From: Phellopilus nigrolimitatus
Lineage: Eukaryota; Basidiomycota; Agaricomycetes; Hymenochaetales; Hymenochaetaceae
NCBI GenBank assembly: GCA_021029095.1
Contig: JAJOHG010000003.1
Location: 682,001-746,000, forward strand
DNA length: 64,000 nt
Direction: 5' to 3'
In this document: positions 50,043 through 61,600 of the stretch, piece by piece
How the letters are laid out: the number at the start of each line of letters is the position of its first letter
How positions within the stretch are numbered: the first letter of the stretch is position 1
Position numbers and translations under genes: made by a program
Notes under the pieces: model-generated
Database searches by the model: none
Told to the model about the DNA's origin: nothing
What the model saw: the letters and a program-made list of their open reading frames with translations, nothing else

Positions 50043-50254
50043 GGTGGTTGGTGGTTGAGAGGAGGAAGGCGGGGACCTTGAACTTGAGGCGGAAAGAAGC
50101 GCGTCATGTTACTACCCAATTTGGACGACTGTCATCGGTTGCCATTGACGCCACCCGGTTTATCTGAGCTCTCTGGATTTACCCAAATTTAAGAAAAGCT
50201 TCGGATCCCTTAAGCATACTTTTGCATACTTTTGTATTTCTTTTGACTCTTATA

Positions 50255-50598
50255 CTATTTTTCAAGAGTTGAATTGAACTCGTCACTGAGCTCTGAAGAA
50301 AAACGTTACGTTACATACTACAGTAACAAACCTCCGCCATAGAACACGCGCGTTTTCCCAATTGAGATGTCCTCGATCGCGTTGAACTCGTCCGAGTCCC
50401 CGTGCGTACAATGATCCTCAATGAAGTCGTTCTACTCCATCGCGTATCGCCACGGAATAGACACAGTCGTGGCCTGACATACTGCATGGCAGTCATGATG
50501 AGACTGATGAGACTGTGCGCGTTGCTAACTTCCGTGTGAAGATCGCCAAGGGTCCTTTCTGTTACCGTTTCGACTTCTGGCAGAGCTGAGCTCGCCAT
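50255..50598 (-). CDS. Possible 85-residue protein of unknown function
   Basis: I do not recognise this gene. A three-exon minus-strand model (50479-50598, 50332-50431, 50255-50292) stays in frame and ends at a TAG. It starts MASSALPEVETVTERTLGDL and continues LHTEVSNAHSLISLIMTAMQ, NDFIEDHCTHGDSDEFNAIE, DISIGKTRVFYGGELSDEFN and STLEK. The second and third exons read like a genuine acidic globular or helical protein. The first donor is ambiguous: gtcagg keeps the frame, while the better-looking gtatgt two bases earlier does not. There is no signal peptide or membrane segment. It lies between PEP4 and the repeat gene, divergent from the latter. Confidence 0.45.
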
Positions 50599-50995
50599 CG
50601 TCGGTCTCTCGACCACCTTCCGTCCTTTTTTCACGCTCTTTTGGCTCTCAACGCTGTCTTGAAAAGCAGGTCCTTTTCTAAGCAGGCTTGCAAACCTCGT
50701 ACACGCTCGCGATCTGTTGCCAGGGCTATCTGTTTCAAGACCCAATCAACCGAGGCAGATACGCACCCGTGCCCAAGCTTATTCTCATCAGCAGCTCTCA
50801 TTCCTACAAAAGCTCTACTGTTTCTTAGGCCCGTTCTGCATTTTCTAAGTCTCGACGACTCCTCAGGACGTACGACAGACGACACTGCGACTTAGAGAGC
50901 CGCGCTGCCCGAACTGCTCAGGTTCATTGGCTTCGCTTCGCTTCGGACGTGTCGAACTCTAAGATTTCACCTGAAATAAACTCTCACACTAAACG
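50599..50995. other. Divergent upstream region
   Basis: This 400-bp stretch lies between the divergent small unknown gene and the YP-repeat gene. It includes a small repeat cttcgcttcgcttcgg near 50930-50945 just before the YP-repeat ATG. Frames crossing it on the minus strand (50631-50885) have no support. Confidence 0.35.
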
Positions 50996-53900
50996 ATGTC
51001 GCATCTTACCCGAACGCCTTTTCATAAACCGTCTCCTTATGACTTTCCTCGACCAGCTCACCCGCTCAGTCCTCCAGAGACCGACATTACAGCGGATTCT
51101 CTCCAACTTCCGCCAATGAACTTAGTCTCGCGGGACACCGGTTCATATGCCGACATCGCTATGTCAGCATACACTAGAATCGACGCCTCCGAGCACTACC
51201 ATGCTCCCCCTTCAGATACACAGACTCCTAACGGCCGATTTCGCCGACCCTCGAACCTCGCATACCATCATTCTAACTCAGTACTACCCAATGATTCGCG
51301 TGCGGAGAGGCGGTCCGCAGCGACGAAGATGCTTGTCATGGTCATTCCCCCAGCCGCGGTCTCCCGTGAACACGGAACTACCCTGTTCTTAAATACGCCA
51401 ACACGTGCGGCTCAAGGAGTGCTGATGCCTCTCTTGCCAAGCGTGAGTTTTCTTCCTTTTTCATATGCAAATTTGTCCCCCGACAACGCACATTACAAAA
51501 AAAAACGCGATCTGATAGCCTTTTATTTCACCTCTTCTATATAAACTCGCTAGTTGTCCGGCCAGCTGTCTGCCATCGCTCGCGAGTTCTCCTTTCCCAG
51601 CACGACAGGCATCGTTGTCTACCTCCAGATGACAGACTCAGGCGTACAATACACTCCCCGCGTCTCAGACGAATCATGGCCGATATTATGGGGAAGTGCC
51701 TTTGATGAGAAGCAGATGATGCATGCTATGGGCGGACTCCCTATCTCAGGACGGATCGAGTTCGACCTTGACCTGAGGAAGGCGCGGTGGTTTGATATGT
51801 GGGTGACGACGTGCAGGAGAGAGCTCGACAACGGACTCTATGCTCCGACTTCCGCTTTGAAACATGCCCGCGAGGAGAGCCGGACAACATTCACAACGGC
51901 ATTCACCCACGAGGCTCCAGAGGAGTCGACCGCGGACGACATTTCGGTTACCATTCAGCAGAAAGTTCCCATTATTCGGCGCGTCCCACGAAAGCTCTCT
52001 CTTCTTGATCGCGTCGACATGTCTCCTCTCAGGCCAATTTCTCGTCCGTTGTCCCAAAAAGCTATATCTTCACCTCGTGATGACGGGCCCCGTATCATCC
52101 TTTCCCCTGTTGCTCAAGCCTCAGTTCGTACTGATGATGACGAACCGCAAACGGCAATCCAGCGTGTCGAAAGGAAGGTAGAGAGCTGGCGCGCCTCATC
52201 TACATTCGCAAAGTCTCCGTTCGTGTCTACCACTGGACAAACGGCACTCGACCCAACGAACATGCCAAACAACCTTCCTCTAGTTGATGCAGATGCAAAT
52301 GCCGATGGCGCGCAGCCGTTTAATCTCGATGACTTCACCTGGAGTATCTCATCGGCGGGTCCGCGCTCTGCCGATTTCGAGCTTGACTCCGCGCTCTACT
52401 CCGACTGGGACCGCGTGCCATCTGTGCATCTCGACAGGCGTCTGGAGGGCTCTGTGTGCTTAACGCCAACGACTGTCACCTCCTTCGGACCTCCGGAATA
52501 TGACATCGACTCGCCAGTCGCCAGCCTTATTTCACGCCTTCCGTCTCCCGATATTGCTGCGCGTAACATCGACGATGCACCGCTGACGCCGTCAACTGCA
52601 ACCAGCTGGGGTCCACCGTCCGAATGGCCAAGCAGCCCCGCGTCGAGTTATCGCGCACCGTCAGTGGACATCGCTGCGCGGCAACTGGACAGCAGGCCCG
52701 CGACCCCGAGAACGGCAACAAGCTGGGGTGCACCTTCCGAGTGGCCGGATAGTCCTGTAATGATCTCCCGTCCGCCTTCCGTGGACCTTGCCGCCCGCCA
52801 GATGGGGAGTAGGCCGGTCACGCCTAGCACAGCCACGAGCTGGGGTGCCCCAGTTGAGTGGCTGCCGAGCCCAGCTACGCCTTTCTTCGTGCATACTCCG
52901 GGTGTCGGGCAGATGTACTTCGACAATGAAGATGAAGAAGAGGCTCTGTTACGTCCGGGTCGCGTCCTTCGATCCTATGGTGCAGGAGATGACGAGCCTT
53001 GGAAGCATGTGTGGCCTTACAACGGGGCTGCTGAGGAAACTCCTAAACCGAGCCCGTGGCGGCATGTGTGGCCCTATCGACGTGCGGCGGAACCTGAAGC
53101 TGTCATTTGTCCTATGTCCGCCCCGTCAGGCCCCGGGTATCCTCGAATCTGTCTCTGTAAGCTGATCTCTCATAAGCAAAACTAATTCGGTTTCTGACAG
53201 AATAATTCAGATCCCGCTGTTTATCCGCACTTTGATCTGTATCCTGCGTGCGAGGCTGATGATGTACAGCTTTGGCAGCACACCTGGCCGTACAATACAA
53301 ATGCCGTTAAATCAAGCTCGACAAGACCATGGGTTCATGTGTGGCCCTATCAAGATGCTCCTGGTTGTGAGAATTCGGATTTGACAGCACCGCGGAACAG
53401 CTTTTTGCCCTCTCCGACCGGACTTAGTGAAGATGATGACCAAAGGGTCAAATCAACAAAGCCGTGGAACTTCGTCTGGCCATACCATCACGATCAAGAT
53501 GTGAATGATGTCGTGCCCACGATCGTCACCCGTCTTACGCCAGGCTATCCTTCAATTTGTCTCTGTACGTCAAAACGTCTGAGTTAACCCAAGAACTCCC
53601 CTACTGACCTTCCTCAGACCCAGCCGTCTATCCTCATTTTGACCTGTACCCCGTCAAATCCGGAACCAGTAGAGTCGTCGACGTGCGAGCGGAGATTAAG
53701 CTCCCGATACCCGGCATTCGTAAATGCTTTATTTTTCTTCGGTGTGATCTCAGCTCACCAATACTGAGCAGATGCGGCAGCCTATCTTTCTTCCGAAATC
53801 CATTCTAGAAATGTAGTCAAGCCTCAAGAGAATTTTCAGAAAGCCCTTCCGGTAAAACTAGCCATGTCGTATCCCTTCGTTGAAATTTGTCTGTGGTGGA

Positions 53901-55913
53901 ATTAGTCGCTGGTTGTGCGGAGCGCTGACCGATATTGTTTTACAGACACGCCAGTGTACCCTCATATAGTGCTTTATCCCGCGAAATACACTTCTGCTCA
54001 GGGACAAGTGCCATCGAGTCGATTTCACAAAGGCGGTAACACTTCCCCATCTCTTGTTAAGCACAAGCAAGATGTTCGCGTCAAATTGGAGCGTCATTAT
54101 CCTGTCTTTGATCTTTGTAAGTACTGGGATGCTAACCACATGCGAACGCAATGTGCTGACTTTTTGTTAGACCCTGCTGTGTATCCTGCAAGCTTATACA
54201 ATATCTACCCTCCCGTTTCGGTAAATTACGAGCATGGTACTTCATTGTCGATTGAAGCCAGCCTTTCGCTTAAATATCCGCACTTCAACATCTGTATGTA
54301 TCGTTGCTGCGGACTGTAGTCCATGGTACTGATTCTTTCCCTTAGATCCTGCGTCGTATCCTTCGTTTGACTTGTATCCCAGTGTGTATTTCAATGAGTT
54401 TACAATCTCGCACAAGCGCGAAAAGCCCGCTCAAATAACTGCAGTCTATGCTACTCAGTCAGGGCGCGTATCGCATCCTTTCAATCTCAACCTTGCTGAT
54501 GAGAAGAAAGCTGTGGAGATTCCACGACAATCTTCGAGCTCTAAGCCTGTGATTGTTGTGGCTTTGAAACCCACATATCCTCATATCGAGCTTTGTAAGT
54601 CAGTGTTGCATTTCTAACTGTGGTATACTAAGTATGTTATAGATCCACCGATGTACCCTCATCTATGCGTATATCCGACGATTCAGTCGCCTGCGCTTGG
54701 GAAGACTATTTCCATCGTCTGTCATAGTCGATACCCGAACTTCGATCTTTGTGGGCAATCACTTACTATCCCGCTCTGAAATCTGCGACTGATTCAACAC
54801 ACAGATCCAGCCGTCTATCCCTATTTCGATATCTATCGTTCTGGCAAGGCAGCGACACCCGAATATTGGCGAGAACCTCAGTCCGTGAGGCTGGACGCGA
54901 AGTACCCTGCTTTCGATATCTGTACGTGCCCAAGAAATATTGGCCGCTTATTCTCATATTGCAACCGCAGACCCGCCCGCCTACCCATCCTTCGACATTT
55001 ATAACAGTGGTTTTACCTCTGACCCAACGCCTTTGACGACTAAGCTGTCTGTTCGTTTAGAGGCTAAGTATCCGGCTTTTGATATCTGTGCGTTATTATC
55101 GCTTTTGTAGAGTGATTATAAGCTAATGATTGTTCTTCCACTCATTAGACCCAGCCGCATACCCCCACTTCCAGCTCTATCCGGCTGAGCAGTCTCTGGT
55201 GCAGACCGCCTCGTCCCATCACCATGCAAAAAAGACTCATGAGTTGCATGATCTTGTAATGTCGCAAAACACTAGCCCAGAAGGCAACTCTTCCGTGCTT
55301 CCTTCTCTCACAGTTCCAACTCTTCGTCAACCACGGCGCACGCACGAGAAGCTCCACAACGAAGTCTTTCCTCCAGTGCGCTTCCGCGCGTCGGTGAGCC
55401 TCGCAGAGGTCCCCGAGGACGTCTCCCCGTCCAGCTTGCTAGTGCCCGCAGGCTCGCCCGGAATGCCTACCCGGCTGTCTGAAATCCGGCGGACGGTGTC
55501 ACTCGGACGTCCGTCAAGAGCTACGCCGCCTGAGGCACCGAGCGGGATCTCGCGAAGTGGGTCCTTGCGGCAGGTGCCGACCCTCGCAAGGGGCGTCGCC
55601 GGCCCTGCGCGCCGGCTCAGCCAAGTCGACGAGTTGGAGGCGACGCGGAACCCGACGCGAGGGAAGAACCTGGTTTTCGAGAAAGCGAGGCAATGGGGCG
55701 CACCAGGTACGGTGCCTCTTCACTATCGAGTGCGTGCCTAGCTGATCCGACCTATCTGCAGGTACTGAGCCACAGTCTGAACCCTCTCGACTGACCATGG
55801 GTGACTTGTCCGAATTTCCTATGCCGCCTCTCCCACCCGTTCCTGGTCTCCCGGCTAATCCTCGGTCTTCCATGATCAAGAAGCTCGATAGGAGCAAATT
55901 TCCCTTTCGCTGA
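50996..55913 (+). CDS. Large exon-repeat protein with YP-x-FD-[LI]-YP motifs
   Basis: I do not recognise a named family. A 13-exon model keeps one open frame for about 1405 residues: 50996-51442, 51554-53156, 53211-53564, 53618-53719, 53772-53888, 53946-54116, 54171-54293, 54346-54594, 54643-54750, 54805-54921, 54971-55087, 55149-55706 and 55762-55913. Exons 1-2 encode a Ser/Pro-rich start and a possibly folded block (TTGIVVYLQMTDSGVQYTPR, GRIEFDLDLRKARWFDMWV). Four S-W/F-G repeats follow (52440-52890), then five P-W-x-x-V/T-W-P-Y repeats (52998-53487). From exon 3 on, each exon starts with a motif like PAVYPHFDLYP and ends with one like YPxFD[LI]. Ten junctions join two such halves. There is no signal peptide or membrane helix. 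The C-terminus is basic, Ser/Pro-rich and disordered. The function is unknown; the repeats suggest a scaffold or binding array. Confidence 0.85.
52440..52890 (+). repeat. Four SWG/SFG repeats, about 37-41 residues each
   Basis: Within exon 2 of the repeat gene, four successive units share a T-x-T-A/V-T-S-W/F-G-x-P-x-E core, starting near 52476, 52596, 52707 and 52830. Each is preceded by P-S-V/P-D-I/L-A-A-R or a close variant. The last three are the most alike. Confidence 0.85.
52998..53487 (+). repeat. Five WPY repeats
   Basis: Five copies of P/L-W-x-x-V/T-W-P-Y are found at about 52999, 53054, 53272, 53330 and 53463 (WKHVWPY, WRHVWPY, WQHTWPY, WVHVWPY, WNFVWPY). They span the end of exon 2 and exon 3. 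Confidence 0.88.
53141..55190 (+). repeat. Ten exon-junction YP repeats
   Basis: The ends and starts of exons 2 to 12 form ten related junctions of the type YPxFD[LI]-Y-Px-x-YPxFD[LI]Y. In nine, the intron splits the central Tyr codon as T|AY. At the exon 4/5 junction (53719/53772) the copy is degenerate and the codon is C|AT. Confidence 0.88.
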
Positions 55914-56150
55914 TCAACCTTGCTTAAGGACTTTGTGATCTTTATGCGTTTTTATATAGCTCTTCGTCTTGTCGATATTCCAAGGGTTCTGAGTCTCGTT
56001 TGCATATAATATGTACATTTTTGGGGTGTAGCTATCTATTCAGATCGGAATAAATAGGATTTCGGGGTTGCTTGAAGATGGTTGTGATACAAATGCAATC
56101 CAATCGACAAGATCATACAGCAATAGAGCAGCCTAAACTACACAAGCGAC

Positions 56151-57134
56151 CTACTCATCGTCATCTTCTTCCTCGTATTCTGATTTCCCTACAATGGAGA
56201 CGGGAACACTAGGTTCAACATGTCCGCTCAGAGTCACGCCTCCCGTAGGAATTGTTGAGACAGCTGGGGATGTAGGCGCCACCGCCGGACTCGACGCCCC
56301 AGCAAGCTGCCGAGCAGCACGCAGTGCAGCCTCTCGTTCGTCTCGCAGCTGCTTCATGCGCCGGTCTTCTTGGAAGTTAAGTTGGACCTGCAAAGCAGAC
56401 TTATTGGAAAAAAAGTATAAACAAAGTTTATTGCAGTGGCGTACGTTGTGCCGAACGATCTCTTGCAACTCTTTCTCAGATAATTTCGAACCCTTTGAGC
56501 GGTCTTGTTTTTCCGCTTCTCGAACCAGTGTTTCTTTTAGGATCTCATTTCCTACATGGAGATCCTCTAAGTGGCGCCGGCCATTGAAAACATATAGAGG
56601 TTGGAAATCGATGACCTTGGATTCAATATATGAGCCACATCGTCAAACAAGTCGCAATCCGTGACCTACTTTCAGGTGGAAGCCAAGCTAGCATCATCTG
56701 TCTTTAGATATGATACACAGACATAAGAATGCGCTCACTGACAGCTACCGCATACTCCAATGCACCCTTGACGTCCACCAGGCGTTTCTTGATCACATCG
56801 TTCGTCGGCTTGAACTGCTGGAACTTTGGATTGTCAGGATCTCGCAGGAGATTGTCGGAGAGAGTTGCTAAGGTCTAGCAATTTACAATGAGCGCCGTGC
56901 AGCAAATTAACAGTGGTCTTTTTGTTAATATACTTTGAGAGAAGTCACGGCAGTCTCCCTGTTGTTCGGTCGCATGATGCCCGGGTCTATCAGACGGCGG
57001 AAAGCCTGCTTGACTTCGTGTATATGCGCGAGATACTTGATGTTCTCGGATGACCCTTCCTGCTGAGCGCGGTGCTCTGCGGCGCTGAGGAGCTCTTCCC
57101 GTAAAGTTTTATGCGTTTCTATCGGGGAAGACAT
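56151..57134 (-). CDS. PUG/PUB-domain protein
   Basis: The PUG (PUB) domain binds the C-terminus of the p97/Cdc48 ATPase in proteins linked to ubiquitin and N-glycan handling. The exons encode an N-terminal helical region from the ATG at 57134 (MSSPIETHKTLREELLSAAE). The domain follows: LATLSDNLLRDPDNPKFQQF, KPTNDVIKKRLVDVKGALEY, then VIDFQPLYVFNGRRHLEDL. A charged coiled-coil (ETLVREAEKQDRSKGSKLSE, DEREAALRAARQ) and an acidic tail ending EEEDDDE at 56151 complete it. At least five exons are present. The domain call rests on the NPKFQ...KR..D...LEYA pattern. No UBX or peptidase domain is visible. Confidence 0.78.
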
Positions 57135-57337
57135 CTCTGTTGTTGAAGGTTAAGAGCAGCTACTTGCTCAGGAGTCAATGTGAGCCGACTACGAGACACG
57201 CGTTCGCGTGGCGTCGTCCGTGGCGTCGTCACGCTTCCTTCTCACGGCTAGTTTAGTCCACGGGCGGGATCGACGTCAGACGTCACCGACGCGCTCTATC
57301 CTTCTAACCATCCTGCACTCATTCTTAATTCTCAAAA

Positions 57338-58438
57338 ATGGCCTCGGACATTCTTCTTCAAAAATTCCAAGAAATTGAGCCTGGCTCAGACTTCGGTTTT
57401 AGCCTTCCAATCGTCACCTCATCCTCAGGTAAGCGCTACTATGCCAAAGCAGGCAGACCTTCGGAGCAGGAGCAGTACGTCGGCGAGGCCGAGTCCCTTC
57501 GACACATCGCTCGTGCGGCCCCAGGACTCGCGCCGCGCGTCTTTGACTCTGGGATCGATTCAAACGGCCGCCCGTTCTTCATCTCGGAGTACTTGGACAC
57601 TACGCATCACTCCGGCGCGTCGATGGCGCGGCTCGCGACACGCCTTGCGACGGAGCTGCACGCCTACAAGAGCACACAAGGCTTCGGCTTCAGCGTCCCG
57701 ACGTTCTGCGGGGAGACCAGAATGGAAAACGGCTGGTACGAGAAGTGGGAGGAGTGCTACGATGCGTTGATTGGCGGGCTGCAGGCGGGGTTGGAGAAAC
57801 GGAGCGGGAACAAGATACTGTGCGGGAAGATTGCAGCCGTACGGAAGACGCGAGTCCATTTGGCCTCCCTTAGCATATACGCCTGCTGATTGTAGTCCAG
57901 AGTGATCCCGTATCTTCTACGACCGCTGGAAGTGGACCCCGTTCTGCTTCATGGTGATCTCTGGGTTTGTACGCAGATCAATGCTCGCAGAGCCTTTTAT
58001 TAAAAATCTCCTGAAGAGTGGCAACACCAGCATCGACAAATCGACAAGCGAGCCTGTAGTGTACGATCCTTCATCATTCTACGGTCATAATGAAGCCGAG
58101 TGCGTATTACATGCTTTTAATTGTCTTGAAATAGTGCTCAATTCAACAACTCAATTTAGCCTTGCTATTGCGCGAATCTTCTGCGGCTTCCCGAAGGCGT
58201 TCTTCGAGAAGTACCACGAGCTTCTTCCGAAGTCGGAGCCCGCACATCAATACGAAATGCGAATAGACTTGTACGAGCTCTTCCACTACCTCAATCATGC
58301 TTTGATATTCGGTGGGGTGCGTCGCTCTCGCGCTCTCGCGAATGTCAGAGGACGCTCAATGTGACTCATGTTTTCAGGGCGTATATGCTTCCAGCGCATC
58401 GCAGAAGATGGACCGCCTATTAAAGTGCTGCTCGTAAC
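57338..58438 (+). CDS. Fructosamine/ketosamine-3-kinase
   Basis: FN3K-family kinases phosphorylate sugar adducts on protein amines so that they fall off, reversing glycation. The model joins 57338-57838, 57896-57964, 58017-58099, 58160-58316 and 58379-58438, giving 289 residues, the usual size. The marks of this aminoglycoside-kinase-like fold are YYAKAG (ATP-binding Lys strand), EAESLRHIARAAPGLAPRVF, FISEYLD (hinge), LATELHAYKSTQGFGF, the catalytic LLHGDLWSGN and YDPSSFYGHNEA with the metal-binding Asp. These are followed by LAIARIFCGFPKAFFEKYHE and YELFHYLNHALIFGG. The second exon uses the acceptor at 57895. It is divergent from the PUG gene with 200 bp between start codons. Confidence 0.94.
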
Positions 58439-58643
58439 GCGCTTTCACGCGAGTTTATTTAGTTCAAAGTACAGAAAGCGATTAGTGCCGTATTATGAAC
58501 GAAATTGTACAATTACAGTGATTTCGATCTTCATGCAGAGGGAATGCATTGAGAAAAGAGGGTAAGATTGTCAACTGACGTCCTCTGGATGTCTTCAATT
58601 CAACCGTTTAGCATCCAAGTCGGTTGGAACATGGCAAACATAC

Positions 58644-61600
58644 TTACAGCTCCTGACTTGAGGACATGACAGGCCCGTGAACGTCCTCGCCATCGTCATA
58701 CATTTCGAGTTCTTCGTCAAGCTCCGAGCTATCACTGCTCCACGTCATGTCCACCGCCTCCTCCGCCACCGCATCTGCCGCCTTATCTTGTCTTTTGAAA
58801 GAGAATCGAGGGAACGGTCGCGCACGCAGAGACCGCAGCAGTCCACCCGATTGGATATGTGCAAAGTTAAGAAAACCTTGCTGGTCCGAAGCCGATGAGG
58901 AAGCGGAGCCGGAAGGTGGTGGATCAGGAGGGCCGAGCCCGTAATCTTGTTTCTCGATTGCAACCGATCCCTCGCCTTCGCGCAGGAGTTGGGACGTCCA
59001 GCGGCGACGCCGCGCTGGAGAACGCAACGGATCCTGGCTGTCTTTCAGATTGACTGGCGTCGAAGTTCCAGACGTCTGTTGTCCCCGAGGTGCGGCCCAC
59101 AAACGCAGTTTTCCATCTCTTACATCATACTTGAAGGGCATATCAGTGTCAGTATCCATCGGCCACGCAGCATCTGGTTGCTCGATATCAGGAGACTGAG
59201 GCGCGCCCATGCTGATGTCTGGGATATTGCCCGGGTCGACGTCGGAAGGCGGGATGCGTTCGCGCACAGATACTTTCCTTCGCACAGCTCGCCGTCCTCG
59301 CAAAATCTCTCGCTCAAGACGAAAGCGGTTCTCAATCATGTGTAGCTGCAGAAGAGTTAGAAGTTATCTCGAGATTTGCAGTCAAGTTTACCTTTGGCCA
59401 CGTCACTGCTTCTCCGCCCTTTATCATTCGTTCAAGTTCAAGTCTATCTGGGTCACTGAGAATATGGATCCAGTCCTGATAAACATAGCCATAAAATTGA
59501 GGGGGAAAAACTATTGCACGCTTTGAACATACCATAAACCGAGTCCTCGGCCAAATTCTGAGATGCGGCCCAAAATTGGTCAACGAAATCCAACTGTACA
59601 AATGCAGTGATTTCCTACTTACGTCACAGTCCCATCAAACCTCTGCAAAAAGACACTTGACCAATCTTGGCCCAGAAGCTGAGCAAGTAAGTCCAGATCT
59701 CGGATGACTTTAAAGTTCTTCGTCAGCTCGAGCTTCAGCCACTGTTCAGCCGCCGAGAGCAGAAAATTGCCTCTCCAACCCTTCCCTTTCCTATGCGCCA
59801 CAGGTTTTCCTGCAGAGCCCCGAGGAGCAAAGAAAAAAAGGTGGACATGCGGATTGACCTGAGATACTATCGGGTGCGTGACTATCAATTTAAAATCAGA
59901 CTGTGTATACCCGGAAAGCATGACTCGTGTAAGAAACGAACAACATACCGTTGAAGTAATGATTCAACGATTGCAACGGAATGTCGACGCGCAGCGACCC
60001 ATCCTTGAACTTGGACCCCCAGTTCCATGGAACAAGATTTCCTTCTTTCGTCTTTTGCATAAGCACGACGGGATTCAGGATCCCTGGTACGGCAGCAGAA
60101 GCAATGATCGCACTCCATATCACGGTGTCCGGTGCGGTCATGTAGTTTAGCAACTTTGTAGGGCTTAAAGAGAGTTCGCTACATTAAAGACAGGAAACCC
60201 TAAACAAATGGAAAGACCTACGAATGTCTGTCTGCGGGGATGACACTGACATTCAGTATACGATTTGTTCGTTGATACGCTTCGCGAAAAGTGAGCGATC
60301 CCCTTGTGAAGAAACACGCCTGAATATATTTTGTTCATTTCATGTCAATAGTATAGACTCTTGTTAAGCAGCACAGCACCTTCCGAGCCCAGTCAACACT
60401 GTCAAATCTTGCGCCTGTCTTCCAGAATCTCTTGATCCACTGGCTGTTTGGCTCTTCACAAGCAGTAATCATGTCTGCCAACTCCGGAACGAGCAAGCGC
60501 TTTAGTTCTGCATCCGTTCTCGTGCATGCAAGGGCTGCCACGATCCCACCTGCCGAAGTCGCACTAAGGACTCTCGGAAGGGAATCTGCATCAACGAAAG
60601 CTTTCAAAACACCAAAATGATCTGGACAAAAGTTAGTTGCTGGATACGCACTGGAACAATAGCCCATACAATAGCCAAAGCTGGCGCCACCACTTAAGCA
60701 AAGCGCTGAAATTCCGAGGTTCATGTTGGCAGACTTGAAGAACCTGCGTTTTTCTTCACTCGAGAGCATAGTAGAATCACGGATGTAGATCATAGCCTTC
60801 TCGACTTCAGAAATGTACACTAGAATAATGAAAATGATCAGATCGGCAAGTCACATTGAATCAAACGACCAACTTTCTATCAAATCCTTCGTTCCATAGA
60901 AGGTCTGTCGGAGGCGTCAATGACATAGTCTGATAAGTAGTTTGCATAAGGCCTTGCCTCGCTATATAGACTACCGAGGAAATTAGAGCATCCCCCGAAT
61001 CTATCAAGAAACGGGATACTTACCGTGCACTCTCTACCCCAGCGAAGTTCGTCCTTATACATGTCTCCAACACTCCAAGCACGCCACGAGCGTCGTCATT
61101 CCTCCTTAGTGTCCTCAAAGATCTAAGGACTTTGCGGACAAGCCTCCAGTCATAAAACGAGTCCTCATCGATTGCCTTCCATTCATCAAATCCAAGATAC
61201 TCGTCCAGCGCCCGAGCCGCTTCCTTCCATTCTTCGTAAGTGCGCGCCGCGCGGAGCTTCATGCGCAGCTTCCCTTTCTGACCTCGCCCTTCGAGACAGT
61301 CAGTTACGAATAATTAAAAAAAGAGATAGGAAAGATATGCGTACACGCAGTGAACCACTCTTTCGCGTTGACACACTGCCGAACAGAGACATACATGCCA
61401 AATTCAAAGAAGATAAACAGAAATATGAGTATCTGCGAAGCAGTTCCAGTATGTCAGCTAGTGCAGTATCTACAAATCACGGAAGCCCACCAGTAACGGC
61501 CATCGGACGAGAACAAATAGCCACTCCTGTCTCTTCTCAAGCTGCTTCGTGCCTTTCTTTCGCTTCTTCACCCGCAAATTTACTGGAGCGAAATCAGAGA

